A stretch of DNA of 49,967 nucleotides. Origin: Bacteroidota bacterium (GTDB taxonomy: Bacteria > Bacteroidota > Bacteroidia > NS11-12g > UBA955). The stretch lies in contig CANMBF010000020.1 of the NCBI GenBank assembly GCA_947496065.1, forward strand, positions 1-49,967, in the 5' to 3' direction. The notes under the pieces were generated by a model, which worked only from the letters and a program-made list of their open reading frames with translations, did no database searches and was not told where the DNA came from. This document shows, one piece after another, positions 34,881 to 42,681 of the stretch. A program made the position numbers and the translations under genes. Numbering within the stretch: the first letter of the stretch is position 1; each line of letters starts with the position of its first letter.

Positions 34881-35352
34881 CGGCTTCAGGTCCTTTTGTT
34901 TGATTGTTAGTATTGCCCATTAATTCTTCTGCCATGCGCGAGAATTCTTGATCGTCGAATTTCAATTCTTCTTCGAAGTGGGCTTTGTTCCAGATTTCTA
35001 TTTTGTGGTTGTAGCACGAAATAATAATATCGTCTTTTAGTGAAGCGTATTCAGCTAAACTGTTCGGTATGTTAATACGGTTTGATGCATCAATAGGAAC
35101 GATGTTAGCACCGTTGTTAAACTGACGTATGAACTTCCTTGCATCTCTTCTAAAATCATTTAACACGGTTAGTTTTTCGGTCTCCATGTTCCAATCCGCA
35201 TTGGTATAAAGCACTAAACATTTTTCGAATCCGCGGTTAATCACCATGGCCTTAGCATCCTTGTCAGGAATCTGCGCGCGCAACTTGGCCGGCAGGATAA
35301 TGCGACCCTTGTTGTCAATTTTACACTCAAATTCTCCGATAAACCTAGCCAT
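34864..35352 (-). CDS. mraZ: Transcriptional regulator MraZ
   Basis: A 162-residue DNA-binding protein of the AbrB/MraZ swapped-hairpin fold. There are two tandem domains: the first begins FIGEFECKIDNKGRIILPAK and the second is GANIVPIDASNRINIPNSLA. A charged tail with an acidic, Asn-rich end extends slightly beyond the usual 145-150 residues. In other bacteria MraZ binds repeats in its own promoter and controls the dcw operon. A matching set of repeats lies 30-70 bases upstream (listed separately), supporting autoregulation here. First gene of the cluster. Confidence 0.96.
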   Translation of the reverse strand: MARFIGEFECKIDNKGRIILPAKLRAQIPDKDAKAMVINRGFEKCLVLYTNADWNMETEKLTVLNDFRRDARKFIRQFNNGANIVPIDASNRINIPNSLAEYASLKDDIIISCYNHKIEIWNKAHFEEELKFDDQEFSRMAEELMGNTNNQTKGPEADGKTN

Positions 35353-35374
35353 TCCGATTTAAAATAATTTTCGG

Positions 35375-35420
35375 TAAAGGTAAATCCAAAAAATCCACTT
35401 TTCTCCACTTTCCCCCACTT
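35375..35420 (-). promoter_or_regulatory. mraZ promoter with MraZ-box operator (three AAAGTGG units, 10-bp period)
   Basis: On the minus strand AAAGTGG occurs three times at exact 10-base steps (GTGG at 35415-35418, 35405-35408 and 35395-35398). A degenerate fourth unit, TTTTGGA, lies one further step downstream. This matches MraZ boxes known from other bacteria, which are direct repeats with 10-bp period and a GTGG/TGGG core. Next to it TACCTTTA (35375-35382) is one base off the -7 consensus. Binding here would overlap RNA polymerase and repress the dcw operon. Confidence 0.75.
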
Positions 35421-35530
35421 TGTGGAAAAATATAGTTCAAAAATTTATAATCAATTGAAATACAGGTATTTGCAATGGTCTAAAAAAGGGGTCTGTTTTT
35501 TTAATTCACATTTATAACCGTAAAAACAGC

Positions 35531-35538
35531 TAATTTTG
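35531..35538 (+). promoter_or_regulatory. -7 promoter element for the outer-membrane protein gene
   Basis: TAATTTTG fits TAnnTTTG and ends only 5 bases before the ATG at 35544. If real, transcription would start at or next to the A of the ATG, giving a leaderless mRNA. No -33 TTG is seen at the expected place. Confidence 0.4.
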
Positions 35539-35543
35539 AAGGA

Positions 35544-36500
35544 ATGAAAGCTACTTTTTTGAATAAAACGATGGTGTTTTTAATATCACTTATATTGTTT
35601 CTGAATGTGCGAAATCCATTGCTATCGCAAGGTTGTAGCGATGCAGGCGTGTGCAGTATTGGTAATCATGGCAAAATGGAGAAAGGAAGTTTTACCTTAA
35701 GTACCCAGGTTGGGGTGGGTGAGCAGAACGTTCAGTATTTCACCAACCAAATAGAAGGTGTGCTGCGATTGAATTCAAAATACACCCTTCAATTAAAACT
35801 ACCTTATACATTTATCAATGGTAATTTGGGTAGCAATAATGGTCTTGGCGATATCATTTTATTTGGTAATAGAAAGCTCTATGATAAGAATGACAAGAAA
35901 ATGAGTTTGGGTTTAGGGGTTAGAGTGGGCGTGAATAATGCCAATAAATATTCTACTTTATGGTTGGAAAATGGCATTAATACATTGCCCATGCCCTATC
36001 AAACCAGTTTAGGTACCCACGATTTGTTGTTAGGGGCAGACTTAGAATACAAAGAAAAATGGCGCTTATCCTTGGGCGTTCAAATACCCATTCTTCAGTT
36101 CAATAAAAATGGATTTGATACCGCACGTATTGCTCCAGGTTCAGATTATGGTGATAGGGCCAAACAATATTTTTCATCTTACCATTTAAAACGCAGACCC
36201 GACATCGTGCTAAGAGTCGACCGCACTTTTAAAATTACTAAAAAATTAAAATTCACTGCAGGTATTTTGCCCATTTACCATTTGCTGCACGATAGGGCTA
36301 CTGATATCAATGGTGTTGAACGCGCCATCCATGGTTCCAAAGGTTTAACCTTAAATATACCTGTTGCTGCTGCATACAAATTCAATAGCAAATGGACGCT
36401 TACCGGGCGTTTTGCAAGTCCTGTGATTGTGCGCAAGGTGCGCCCCGATGGCTTGACCAGACATTTTATTACGAGTATAGAGCTTAAATATTCCTTCTAA
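35544..36500 (+). CDS. Predicted outer-membrane beta-barrel protein, function unknown
   Basis: A 318-residue exported protein with a signal peptide (about 1-29, ending near LLSQG). The mature start contains GCSDAGVCSIG, a paired-Cys motif that I associate with an uncharacterised Bacteroidota group. The rest is built of alternating amphipathic strands (FTLSTQVGVGEQNVQYF, YTLQLKLPYTFINGN, MSLGLGVRVGV, WRLSLGVQIPILQF), and ends in an aromatic residue (LKYSF), the signal for barrel assembly. A channel or substrate-uptake role is possible; no evidence singles out a ligand. The gene is monocistronic and divergent from the dcw cluster. Confidence 0.65.
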   Translation: MKATFLNKTMVFLISLILFLNVRNPLLSQGCSDAGVCSIGNHGKMEKGSFTLSTQVGVGEQNVQYFTNQIEGVLRLNSKYTLQLKLPYTFINGNLGSNNGLGDIILFGNRKLYDKNDKKMSLGLGVRVGVNNANKYSTLWLENGINTLPMPYQTSLGTHDLLLGADLEYKEKWRLSLGVQIPILQFNKNGFDTARIAPGSDYGDRAKQYFSSYHLKRRPDIVLRVDRTFKITKKLKFTAGILPIYHLLHDRATDINGVERAIHGSKGLTLNIPVAAAYKFNSKWTLTGRFASPVIVRKVRPDGLTRHFITSIELKYSF

Positions 36501-36510
36501 TTAATCCAAT

Positions 36511-36553
36511 AAAAGGGGCATTTATAAATTTGTAATTAAACAAAATGCCTTTT
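36511..36553. terminator. Bidirectional terminator-like hairpin between convergent genes
   Basis: AAAAGG-CATTT (36511-36523, two bulged G) can pair with AAATGCCTTTT (36543-36553), with a 19-base loop. It lies between the convergent outer-membrane gene and the acyltransferase, 10 and 6 bases from their stops. The imperfect stem and A/T richness keep confidence modest. Confidence 0.4.
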
Positions 36554-36558
36554 ACTTT

Positions 36559-37692
36559 TCAATATTGTTCGAATCTCTTTTTTAGTTTTAGAATTGGTTG
36601 TTCAAAAAAGTTATAGGATAGGTATGCAATTGAAATCAATAAGACAAAGTTCAGCCAAATAGGAAAATGATAAGTTGGAAATGCCTTGGTATAAGGCACA
36701 AAATTATTACAAGTAAACATCATATTGAAAATATAAATACTATAAGACATTACGCCAAGCGTGTTCATTAATTTTGAGTTAAGTAATTTAAAAATCTTAT
36801 CATTTGATGTTGTTAAATTAGAGATTAACAAAATTGAAATAATAATAGCACACAAGGTTGTTTTGAATCCAAATAACAGGCGGACTAAAAAATAAGGCAA
36901 ATGTGATTCAAAAATAATAATTAATAGGGGCACACAAACCATGTGTAGTAATAATTTGTATTTTGTAAAGAAGGAAAAATTAATTAAATTTTTGAAAATC
37001 AATATTGCTAATAAAGAACCAATAATGATCCCATCAAAATAATTGATGCATTCGTTGTATAGTAAAAAATGCTTAAGCTCTGGGCTAAAAAAATAAAATC
37101 TTCCAAAAGTCTTGAGCAATAAAATTATGGATAAAAAGCAAATGAGAAAGCAGATATAAACCTTGTAATTTGCTTTCAATAAAAATGGAAACAAAATATA
37201 GAATTGTTCCTCAACAGATAATGACCAATAATGACCGGCTAACCATGTGCCATGATGAAAGTAATCGTAATTCATCAGAAATAACGCAGCTCCAATAAAT
37301 TCTCTACTGCTGATACTTACCTTAAAGATTAGGCAAAGCATAAACAAAATAATTAAATAGAGATACGCCACTGGCATAATTCTTATGAACCTTCGCAGAT
37401 AAAATTTCTTTAGTGATATTTTGCCATACGTAATTTTTTCTTTTAGTAAGAGGGTTGTAATTAAGAATCCACTAATCACAAAAAATACGTAAACACCCAG
37501 TCGCCCAAAGCCGAATACATAGTTCATGTATTTGTTTTGAATGCAAAAACCAAAATGAGCGCCTAATACATATAGGATTGAAAATGCACGAAGTCCATTT
37601 AAAGAAGGCAAGTGTTTGACTTGTAAAATATCAGGAATTTGGGTAATGTCCTCTAATAAAAAGTTAAGTTTATTTTTAAAATACTTTAACAT
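36559..37692 (-). CDS. Acyltransferase 3 (OafA/YrhL-like) membrane protein
   Basis: A 377-residue membrane protein with about ten helices. The family signature comes early: SLNGLRAFSILYVLGAHFGF, whose Arg and His are the conserved pair. It is followed by FGRLGVYVFFVISGFLITTL and the typical HYWSLSVEEQFYILFPFLL (about residue 165). Members O-acylate sugars in lipopolysaccharide, peptidoglycan or secreted polymers; the acceptor here is unknown. Codon use appears more A/T-rich than in neighbours, and the gene stands alone between plus-strand genes, compatible with acquisition, but this is not proof. C-terminus is short and basic. Confidence 0.9.
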   Translation of the reverse strand: MLKYFKNKLNFLLEDITQIPDILQVKHLPSLNGLRAFSILYVLGAHFGFCIQNKYMNYVFGFGRLGVYVFFVISGFLITTLLLKEKITYGKISLKKFYLRRFIRIMPVAYLYLIILFMLCLIFKVSISSREFIGAALFLMNYDYFHHGTWLAGHYWSLSVEEQFYILFPFLLKANYKVYICFLICFLSIILLLKTFGRFYFFSPELKHFLLYNECINYFDGIIIGSLLAILIFKNLINFSFFTKYKLLLHMVCVPLLIIIFESHLPYFLVRLLFGFKTTLCAIIISILLISNLTTSNDKIFKLLNSKLMNTLGVMSYSIYIFNMMFTCNNFVPYTKAFPTYHFPIWLNFVLLISIAYLSYNFFEQPILKLKKRFEQY

Positions 37693-37724
37693 TAATTGCT
37701 TTGAGTCTAGTATAAGTTATACGT

Positions 37725-37732
37725 CAAAGATA
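37725..37732 (-). promoter_or_regulatory. -7 promoter element for the acyltransferase gene
   Basis: TATCTTTG on the minus strand fits TAnnTTTG, 32 bases upstream of the ATG at 37692. No clear -33 element. The rest of 37693-37883 shows nothing else beyond the plus-strand element at 37872. Confidence 0.4.
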
Positions 37733-37871
37733 AATAACATTTGTTGGCTTGCTAAATTTACATCACTTAATTCTTGGTAGGATTTGAAGGCTAAGTGTTT
37801 TAGAATAGACTTTGTTTTAAATTAAACTGACAAACCTCAATGTGGGTATTTAAGTTTTATCAATCAGTGCT

Positions 37872-37879
37872 TACCTTTG
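37872..37879 (+). promoter_or_regulatory. -7 promoter element for the reductase-crcB unit
   Basis: TACCTTTG is an exact TAnnTTTG and ends 4 bases before the ATG at 37884, implying a leaderless or nearly leaderless transcript. No purine-rich ribosome-binding site precedes the ATG. Confidence 0.5.
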
Positions 37880-37883
37880 TACA

Positions 37884-38798
37884 ATGGCGAATAAGAAAAT
37901 TTTAATTACAGGCGCAAATGGCTTATTAGGACAAAAACTCATTGATTTATATTTAACCAAACCCGATAAAACCCTTATTGCTACTGCCAAAGGCGATTGC
38001 CGCTACCCGCACCGCAACAATTTTATTTATGCCTCGCTCGATATTACCAATCAACAAGAAGTAGAAGAGGTCATCAATCGCTTTCAACCGGATTGTGTAA
38101 TAAATACTGCGGCCATGACCAATGTCGATGCTTGCGAAACTGAAAAAGAAGCTTGTGACGCATTGAATGTAGAATCTGTTAAATATTTAGCCGAGGCTTG
38201 TAAAAAAGTAAATGCGCACTTTATCCATATCTCTACCGATTTTATTTTCGATGGTGAAAATGGTCCTTATAGTGAAGAAGCTGAAGCCTTGCCATTGAGT
38301 TATTATGGCTGGTCGAAATTAAAAGGCGAAGACATGGTGAAAACCCATGCCGATAGCTGGGCTATTTTAAGAACTGTTTTGGTATATGGTGTGGTGCACG
38401 ATATGAGTCGCAGCAATATTGTATTGTGGGCTAAGGGTGCCTTAGAAAAAGGACAAACCATTAATGTGGTAGATGATCAATTCAGAACCCCAACCTTAGC
38501 AGAAGATTTAGCCATGGGTTGTTTCTTGGCCGAGGATCAAAAGGCGCAAGGCATCTACAATATTTCGGGTAAAGACTTCATGAATATTTTTGAATTGGTA
38601 AATGCTATTGCCCATTACTACGAGCTGGATGCTACCTTAATTAATCGTTCAAGTTCTAACAATTTAAATCAGCCCGCCAAACGTCCACCGATTACAGGAT
38701 TCAAATTAGACAAAGCCATGCGTGAATTGAATTACCAACCCCACAGTTTTGCCGAAGGTCTCGAAATAGTAAAGCAACAATTAGCAGGACATCAATAA
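37884..38798 (+). CDS. RfbD-like sugar-nucleotide reductase (short-chain dehydrogenase family)
   Basis: A 304-residue extended short-chain dehydrogenase resembling dTDP-4-dehydrorhamnose reductase. The cofactor motif is ITGANGLLGQKLIDLY at the N-terminus. NTAAMTNVDACETEKEAC is typical of RfbD; the catalytic Tyr/Lys lies in YYGWSKLKGE after HISTDFIFDGENGPYSE. A substrate loop with VDDQFRTPTLAEDLA follows. It is not beside other dTDP-rhamnose genes, so the true substrate may differ. Its stop overlaps the crcB start (TAATG), so it is translated together with the fluoride exporter. Confidence 0.8.
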   Translation: MANKKILITGANGLLGQKLIDLYLTKPDKTLIATAKGDCRYPHRNNFIYASLDITNQQEVEEVINRFQPDCVINTAAMTNVDACETEKEACDALNVESVKYLAEACKKVNAHFIHISTDFIFDGENGPYSEEAEALPLSYYGWSKLKGEDMVKTHADSWAILRTVLVYGVVHDMSRSNIVLWAKGALEKGQTINVVDDQFRTPTLAEDLAMGCFLAEDQKAQGIYNISGKDFMNIFELVNAIAHYYELDATLINRSSSNNLNQPAKRPPITGFKLDKAMRELNYQPHSFAEGLEIVKQQLAGHQ

Positions 38799-39163
38799 TG
38801 AAAGCATTCTTGTTTGTATTTTTAGGCGGTGGCTTAGGCTCCAGTTTAAGATATATCATGAGTCTTGTATTAGGAAAATCGGATGGTCTACATTTTCCTA
38901 CAAGTTCATTTATTGTGAATGTATTAGGCTGTTTTTGTATAGGTTTAGTGGCAGGATTAATGAGCAAATACAAGGTCAACGAAATTTATGCCTTGCTATT
39001 AATCACCGGTATTTTAGGGGGCTTTACTACTTTTTCATCTTTCGCTTTAGAATTCGTTCAACTTTGGAAAAATAATCAAACGACTTTGGCGTTATTATAT
39101 GTATTATTTACTAACTTTGTTGGTATAGCCTTTGCAGCATTTGGTTTGTATTGTATTAAATAA
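38798..39163 (+). CDS. crcB: Fluoride ion exporter CrcB/Fluc
   Basis: A 121-residue channel subunit with four helices, forming an inverted dimer that lets fluoride leave the cell. Conserved elements: GGGLGSSLRYIMSLV in helix 1, FIVNVLGCFCIGLVAG with the channel Asn in helix 2, TGILGGFTTFSSFALE with the Phe/Thr/Ser fluoride track in helix 3, and the last helix NFVGIAFAAFGL. It shares one base with the reductase stop and one with the following start (TAATG twice). There is no fluoride riboswitch, since the upstream sequence is coding. Confidence 0.95.
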   Translation: MKAFLFVFLGGGLGSSLRYIMSLVLGKSDGLHFPTSSFIVNVLGCFCIGLVAGLMSKYKVNEIYALLLITGILGGFTTFSSFALEFVQLWKNNQTTLALLYVLFTNFVGIAFAAFGLYCIK

Positions 39164-40428
39164 TGAAGTCTAAATTAAAAGTCCTATTTTTATTGCTGAT
39201 AACTTTGAGTAGTTATAGGGCCAGCGCCTTGCATATTTTAATTGGCATGGACGAGCATCAAAAAGACCATTTGAAATCGTATGGCATTGCCTATTGGATT
39301 TTACAAAAAGGTGGTGAGGTCGATTGGCTTTTAAATTACAGTGGTGGTAGTTTTATGTTCCCTTTCGAGGTAGAATACGAAAACGAATGCAAGATAAGAG
39401 GCGTTAGTTACGATGTGATTACCGAAGCGAAGGCCAATTCTATCATGGCCGAAATTAGCAATCCAGAGGTGAACATGGAAAGTGTGAAATTATTGAAGGC
39501 ACCTAAGATTGCGGTTTATACACCAAAGAACAAACAACCTTGGGATGATGCCGTAACCATGGTATTAGAATATGCGGAGATACCTTACGAAAAAGTATTT
39601 GACGATGATGTGTTAAGTGATAAGTTGGCCCAATACGATTGGTTGCATTTGCACCACGAAGATTTTACGGGGCAATATGGCAAGTTCTGGGTAAGTTACC
39701 GAAACACGCCGTGGTACATGGAAGATGTAAAAGAAAACGAAGCTTGTGCGGCCCGCAATGGGTTTGCTAAAGTATCGCAAATGAAATTGGCTGTGGCTAA
39801 AAAAATAAGAGATTTTTGTTTAGGTGGTGGATTCTTATTTGCCATGTGCAGTGCAACCGATACCTATGATATTGCTTTAGCGGCCGATGGAACCGATATA
39901 TGTGAAGCCATGTTCGATGGCGATGGCTCCGATCCCGATGCACAAAGTAAATTGAATTACGACAACTGTTTTGCTTTTAGAGATTTTCTTTTAGAACGCA
40001 GTCCATATGCCTACGAACATGCCAGTATTGATAATACCCAACAGCGAATGGTAGAAGAAAAGGATGATTATTTTACCTTATTCGATTACAGTGCCAAGTG
40101 GGATGTCATACCTACCATGTTATGTCAAAACCATACCCAAACCATCAAAGGGTTTATGGGTCAAACAACCGCCTTCAGAAAAGAATTTATTAAAAGCGAA
40201 GTATTGATATTAGGAGAGAACAAAGCGGCTGATGAGGCCCGTTATATACATGGCAACATGGGTAAAGGTACTTGGACCTTTTTTAGTGGGCACGATCCAG
40301 AAGACTACCAACACATGGTAGGTGAGCCACCAACCAATTTGGCTTTGTTCCCTAACAGTGCTGGGTACAGATTAATTTTGAATAACATCTTGTTCCCAAG
40401 TGCTAAGAAGAAAAAACTAAAAACTTAA
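39163..40428 (+). CDS. Exported GATase1/ThuA-like fold protein (often labelled asparagine synthetase B)
   Basis: A 421-residue protein with a signal peptide (about 1-22, ending RASA). The first conserved block is LIGMDEHQKDHLKSYGIAYW; next come DWLHLHHEDFTGQYGKFW and the nucleophile-elbow-like LGGGFLFAMCSATDTYDIAL. It ends with GKGTWTFFSGHDPEDY and an NNILF helix, an arrangement resembling ThuA/class I glutamine amidotransferase-like folds. From memory, relatives carry the name asparagine synthetase B, but it lacks the N-terminal Cys of class II glutaminases and any ATP-pyrophosphatase SGGxDS motif. It is predicted periplasmic, so that name does not fit. Function unknown. Last gene of the TAATG-coupled unit. 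Confidence 0.75.
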   Translation: MKSKLKVLFLLLITLSSYRASALHILIGMDEHQKDHLKSYGIAYWILQKGGEVDWLLNYSGGSFMFPFEVEYENECKIRGVSYDVITEAKANSIMAEISNPEVNMESVKLLKAPKIAVYTPKNKQPWDDAVTMVLEYAEIPYEKVFDDDVLSDKLAQYDWLHLHHEDFTGQYGKFWVSYRNTPWYMEDVKENEACAARNGFAKVSQMKLAVAKKIRDFCLGGGFLFAMCSATDTYDIALAADGTDICEAMFDGDGSDPDAQSKLNYDNCFAFRDFLLERSPYAYEHASIDNTQQRMVEEKDDYFTLFDYSAKWDVIPTMLCQNHTQTIKGFMGQTTAFRKEFIKSEVLILGENKAADEARYIHGNMGKGTWTFFSGHDPEDYQHMVGEPPTNLALFPNSAGYRLILNNILFPSAKKKKLKT

Positions 40429-40436
40429 AAATTTAT

Positions 40437-40817
40437 TTAAAGGTATTTAGGATCGAACTTGCGATTAGGCGAAATACCATACATCATAATTACCCTCGCG
40501 TATCTGAAAAAGAATGGTGTGAATAATAAGGCCATGCCGATAATGGTAATCAGGATATTCATAAAGGTCCAATCGTTATTGATGGCCAATACACCAAATA
40601 CAATCATTAAACCTGAGCTAAAACTATAGCTAATGTACATGGCGCCCCAAAAGAATCCAGTTTCATGTTCATATTTAAGATGGCAGTGTGGGCAGTTATC
40701 GTAGGCTTTACTGAAATGAATAATATCATAAGTAGGATATCTAAACATATGACCAGTTCTGCAGCGTGGGCATTTACATGCTGTCATGCTGCTGAATTTT
40801 GATGGTATCTTAGCCAT
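40437..40817 (-). CDS. DUF983 family membrane protein with zinc-ribbon-like cysteines
   Basis: About 126 residues from the ATG at 40817; an upstream start at 40913 lies in the previous gene and is disfavoured. The N-terminal part has CKCPRCRTGHMF and DNCPHCHLKYEHETGFFWGA, a two-CxxC metal-ribbon pattern diagnostic of DUF983. Two or three membrane helices follow. DUF983 genes commonly lie near haem-copper oxidase genes, as here, and a role in oxidase assembly is suspected but not shown. Overlaps the small CPMC gene by 8 bases and is the last gene of the cox operon. Confidence 0.88.
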   Translation of the reverse strand: MAKIPSKFSSMTACKCPRCRTGHMFRYPTYDIIHFSKAYDNCPHCHLKYEHETGFFWGAMYISYSFSSGLMIVFGVLAINNDWTFMNILITIIGMALLFTPFFFRYARVIMMYGISPNRKFDPKYL

Positions 40818-41049
40818 TGGTAGGTAGTGAACGTTTGTAGTTTCTGTACCACAGAATACCAACGGTAATAACAATGATATAAACTGAAGAAAGGAGGAGC
40901 AATATGCCAACATTTAAACCCATGCCTACACTCTTTCCACCCATATTTTGGCTGCTTTCTACGCTGGCCTTACACATTGGACACTGAGCTGATAGGTCGG
41001 ATAAAAAACAAACAATTGTTAAAACGAAAAAGACTATTTTTTTAACCAT
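40810..41049 (-). CDS. Small exported/membrane CPMC protein, cox-operon associated
   Basis: A 79-residue protein with a signal peptide (about 1-21, ending LSAQ), a CPMC motif immediately after it (QCPMCKASVESSQ) and one membrane helix (about 45-67), ending basic. The CxxC directly at the mature N-terminus suggests metal or redox activity, perhaps copper handling for the oxidase; that is inference from context. Similar short genes sit between the DUF420 and DUF983 genes in other Bacteroidota oxidase loci, as far as I recall. Confidence 0.65.
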   Translation of the reverse strand: MVKKIVFFVLTIVCFLSDLSAQCPMCKASVESSQNMGGKSVGMGLNVGILLLLSSVYIIVITVGILWYRNYKRSLPTNG

Positions 41050-41105
41050 GGGGCAAAGATACTATTTAGTTAATTGTAATAATTAGCAATGATAAAAATC
41101 AGGGC

Positions 41106-41639
41106 CTAATAAAAGGGGGAAATCATAAAGTAAACCACCACACCAGTTACAGAAACATAAAACCATATAGGCCATACATAACGGGTAAGTTTTTTATGGC
41201 GATCGTATTCGCCAGTTAATCCTCTGTAAACAGCAAATAAAATAAATGGAAGAATAATGCCTGCTAAACTAATATGTGTTAAAAGGATGAAGTAGTATAG
41301 GCCTTTTGCAAATCCTTCGCCACCATATTTTGTTTCAACAGTTGTGAAATGATAAAGGACATATGTTACCAAAAATAGGATAGAACATACGACCGCACCT
41401 AACATTAATTTTTTGTGTAATTCTAGGTTGCGTTGTTTTACAGCGATAAGTCCTGCAATTAATAAAATGGCAACGATAGAATTCAACGTGGCACTTAATT
41501 GAGGGAAAATATGGGTATCAAATCCAAAGCCTAAATCAATTTTAACTGTTCGCATTAGCACCACAAGCGCAAACACGACAATTGAAAGTGTAAGAATGAT
41601 GATGTTGGCGAGTTTATCGTTTTTCTGTATGGTTTTCAT
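41106..41639 (-). CDS. DUF420 family membrane protein
   Basis: A 177-residue protein with five predicted helices. The DUF420 pattern includes FPQLSATLNSIVAILLIAGL, the helix start NLELHKKLMLGAVVCSILFL with its conserved His, YYFILLTHISLAGIILP with another His, and DRHKKLTRYVWPIWFYVSVT. DUF420 proteins (CtaM in Bacillus-group bacteria) are needed for aa3-type oxidase assembly, perhaps haem or copper insertion. The gene overlaps the SCO gene by 26 bases, so the two are translationally linked. Confidence 0.9.
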   Translation of the reverse strand: MKTIQKNDKLANIIILTLSIVVFALVVLMRTVKIDLGFGFDTHIFPQLSATLNSIVAILLIAGLIAVKQRNLELHKKLMLGAVVCSILFLVTYVLYHFTTVETKYGGEGFAKGLYYFILLTHISLAGIILPFILFAVYRGLTGEYDRHKKLTRYVWPIWFYVSVTGVVVYFMISPFY

Positions 41640-42303
41640 TTTTCTTATATTCTAATTTAAGGTTTCTAACGGCATCGATGATACCACTCTTATCTAATTG
41701 CCCCCCTGTTTCGAAGACTCCTCGTATTCTTAATTTTTTATCTATGAGTACCATTTGATTGCTGTGAAACATTCCTTGGTGAGCACTTTGAGCCCCTGGT
41801 ATTAGAAAACTAGTAGCAGCGAGATCGTAGATGCGTTTTCGGCTGCCGGTAATAAATTGCCAATTAGGGAATTTGGCACCGAATTTTTCAGCATATTTTA
41901 AAAGCACTGCAGCACTGTCGTGCTCGGGATCAACAGTAAAGCTTAAAAATTGTATGCTATTGTCTTTTGCAAATTCGCGGTAAATATGTTGACTGATAAA
42001 ATCATTCATCTTAGGACAAACTGTTTCGCAGTTTGTAAAAAAGAAGCTCACGAGCATAATTTTGTCTTTGTAAGTCTCTAAAGTAACACTATCTCCGTTC
42101 TGATTAACCAACCGGAAGTTGGCGATGGTGTGGTAGATGGTATCGCCATTAGGGGCTACTTCTCTTTCTCCCAGGTATGGAAGTGGCTTTGAATAGTGCA
42201 CCCCTGTCTTATTGAGCATGATCCATAAGACTGGTAAAACAAATACTAAAAACAAAACGCCCATAACTTTAAAGCTAGGGCGTTTCTTAATTTCTTGACT
42301 CAT
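41614..42303 (-). CDS. SCO1/SenC copper-delivery protein
   Basis: A 229-residue membrane-anchored thioredoxin-fold protein (helix about 11-28). The copper-binding CxxxC is in VSFFFTNCETVCPKMNDFIS, and the distal His ligand is in HQGMFHSNQMVLIDKK. FLSFTVDPEHDSAAVLLKYA is typical of SCO. It delivers copper to the CuA site of subunit II, encoded at the operon start. An N-terminal beta-hairpin has GDTIYHTIANFRLVNQNGD before the core fold. Overlaps the DUF420 gene. Confidence 0.94.
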   Translation of the reverse strand: MSQEIKKRPSFKVMGVLFLVFVLPVLWIMLNKTGVHYSKPLPYLGEREVAPNGDTIYHTIANFRLVNQNGDSVTLETYKDKIMLVSFFFTNCETVCPKMNDFISQHIYREFAKDNSIQFLSFTVDPEHDSAAVLLKYAEKFGAKFPNWQFITGSRKRIYDLAATSFLIPGAQSAHQGMFHSNQMVLIDKKLRIRGVFETGGQLDKSGIIDAVRNLKLEYKKNENHTEKR

Positions 42304-42309
42304 TGATTT

Positions 42310-42657
42310 TTAATAGGTACTAACAAAACTGCCTTCCAAAAGGAGTAACCATGCAAGGTAGGAAATAAAGACAGCCGCAGGCAAAGCAATCATCCATCTA
42401 AGGAATTTGGCTTCATAATTTAAGTGCATAAATATACCGACAATTAGAACTGCTTTCACTAAACCTAGCGCTACGAAAACAATGTTTCTACCTAAGCCAG
42501 CAGGTGCGATAAAGTATATCGCAAAGTCGATAACGGTAATAAATAATAGAATGAAGAATACTTTCCACAAGGTTTTGGTACCATGTGTTTCCGGATGAGG
42601 AATATAGGTTTCCGGAATATATTCGCCTTCCGCTGCGTGATGATGTTCGTTGCTCAT
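42310..42657 (-). CDS. Cytochrome c oxidase subunit IV-like protein
   Basis: A 115-residue protein with a His-rich cytoplasmic start (SNEHHHAAEGEYIPE), followed by three helices (about 32-52, 57-78 and 90-110). The second helix region, VALGLVKAVLIVGIFMHLNY, carries the MHL motif typical of prokaryotic subunit IV. This small subunit packs against subunit I and aids CuB assembly in related oxidases. It sits 24 bases after the subunit III gene and 6 bases before the SCO gene. Confidence 0.88.
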   Translation of the reverse strand: MSNEHHHAAEGEYIPETYIPHPETHGTKTLWKVFFILLFITVIDFAIYFIAPAGLGRNIVFVALGLVKAVLIVGIFMHLNYEAKFLRWMIALPAAVFISYLAWLLLLEGSFVSTY

Positions 42658-42681
42658 GATTATAAAGGTGTTTTAATGAAA

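Noticed and set aside
20203-35352. Absence of murF, murB and ddl from the dcw cluster.
   Set aside because: Their location elsewhere is usual in Bacteroidota, so it is not an anomaly.
38700-38797. Possible fluoride riboswitch before crcB.
   Set aside because: The upstream sequence is the coding end of the reductase gene and shares a base with the crcB start; I see no riboswitch fold.
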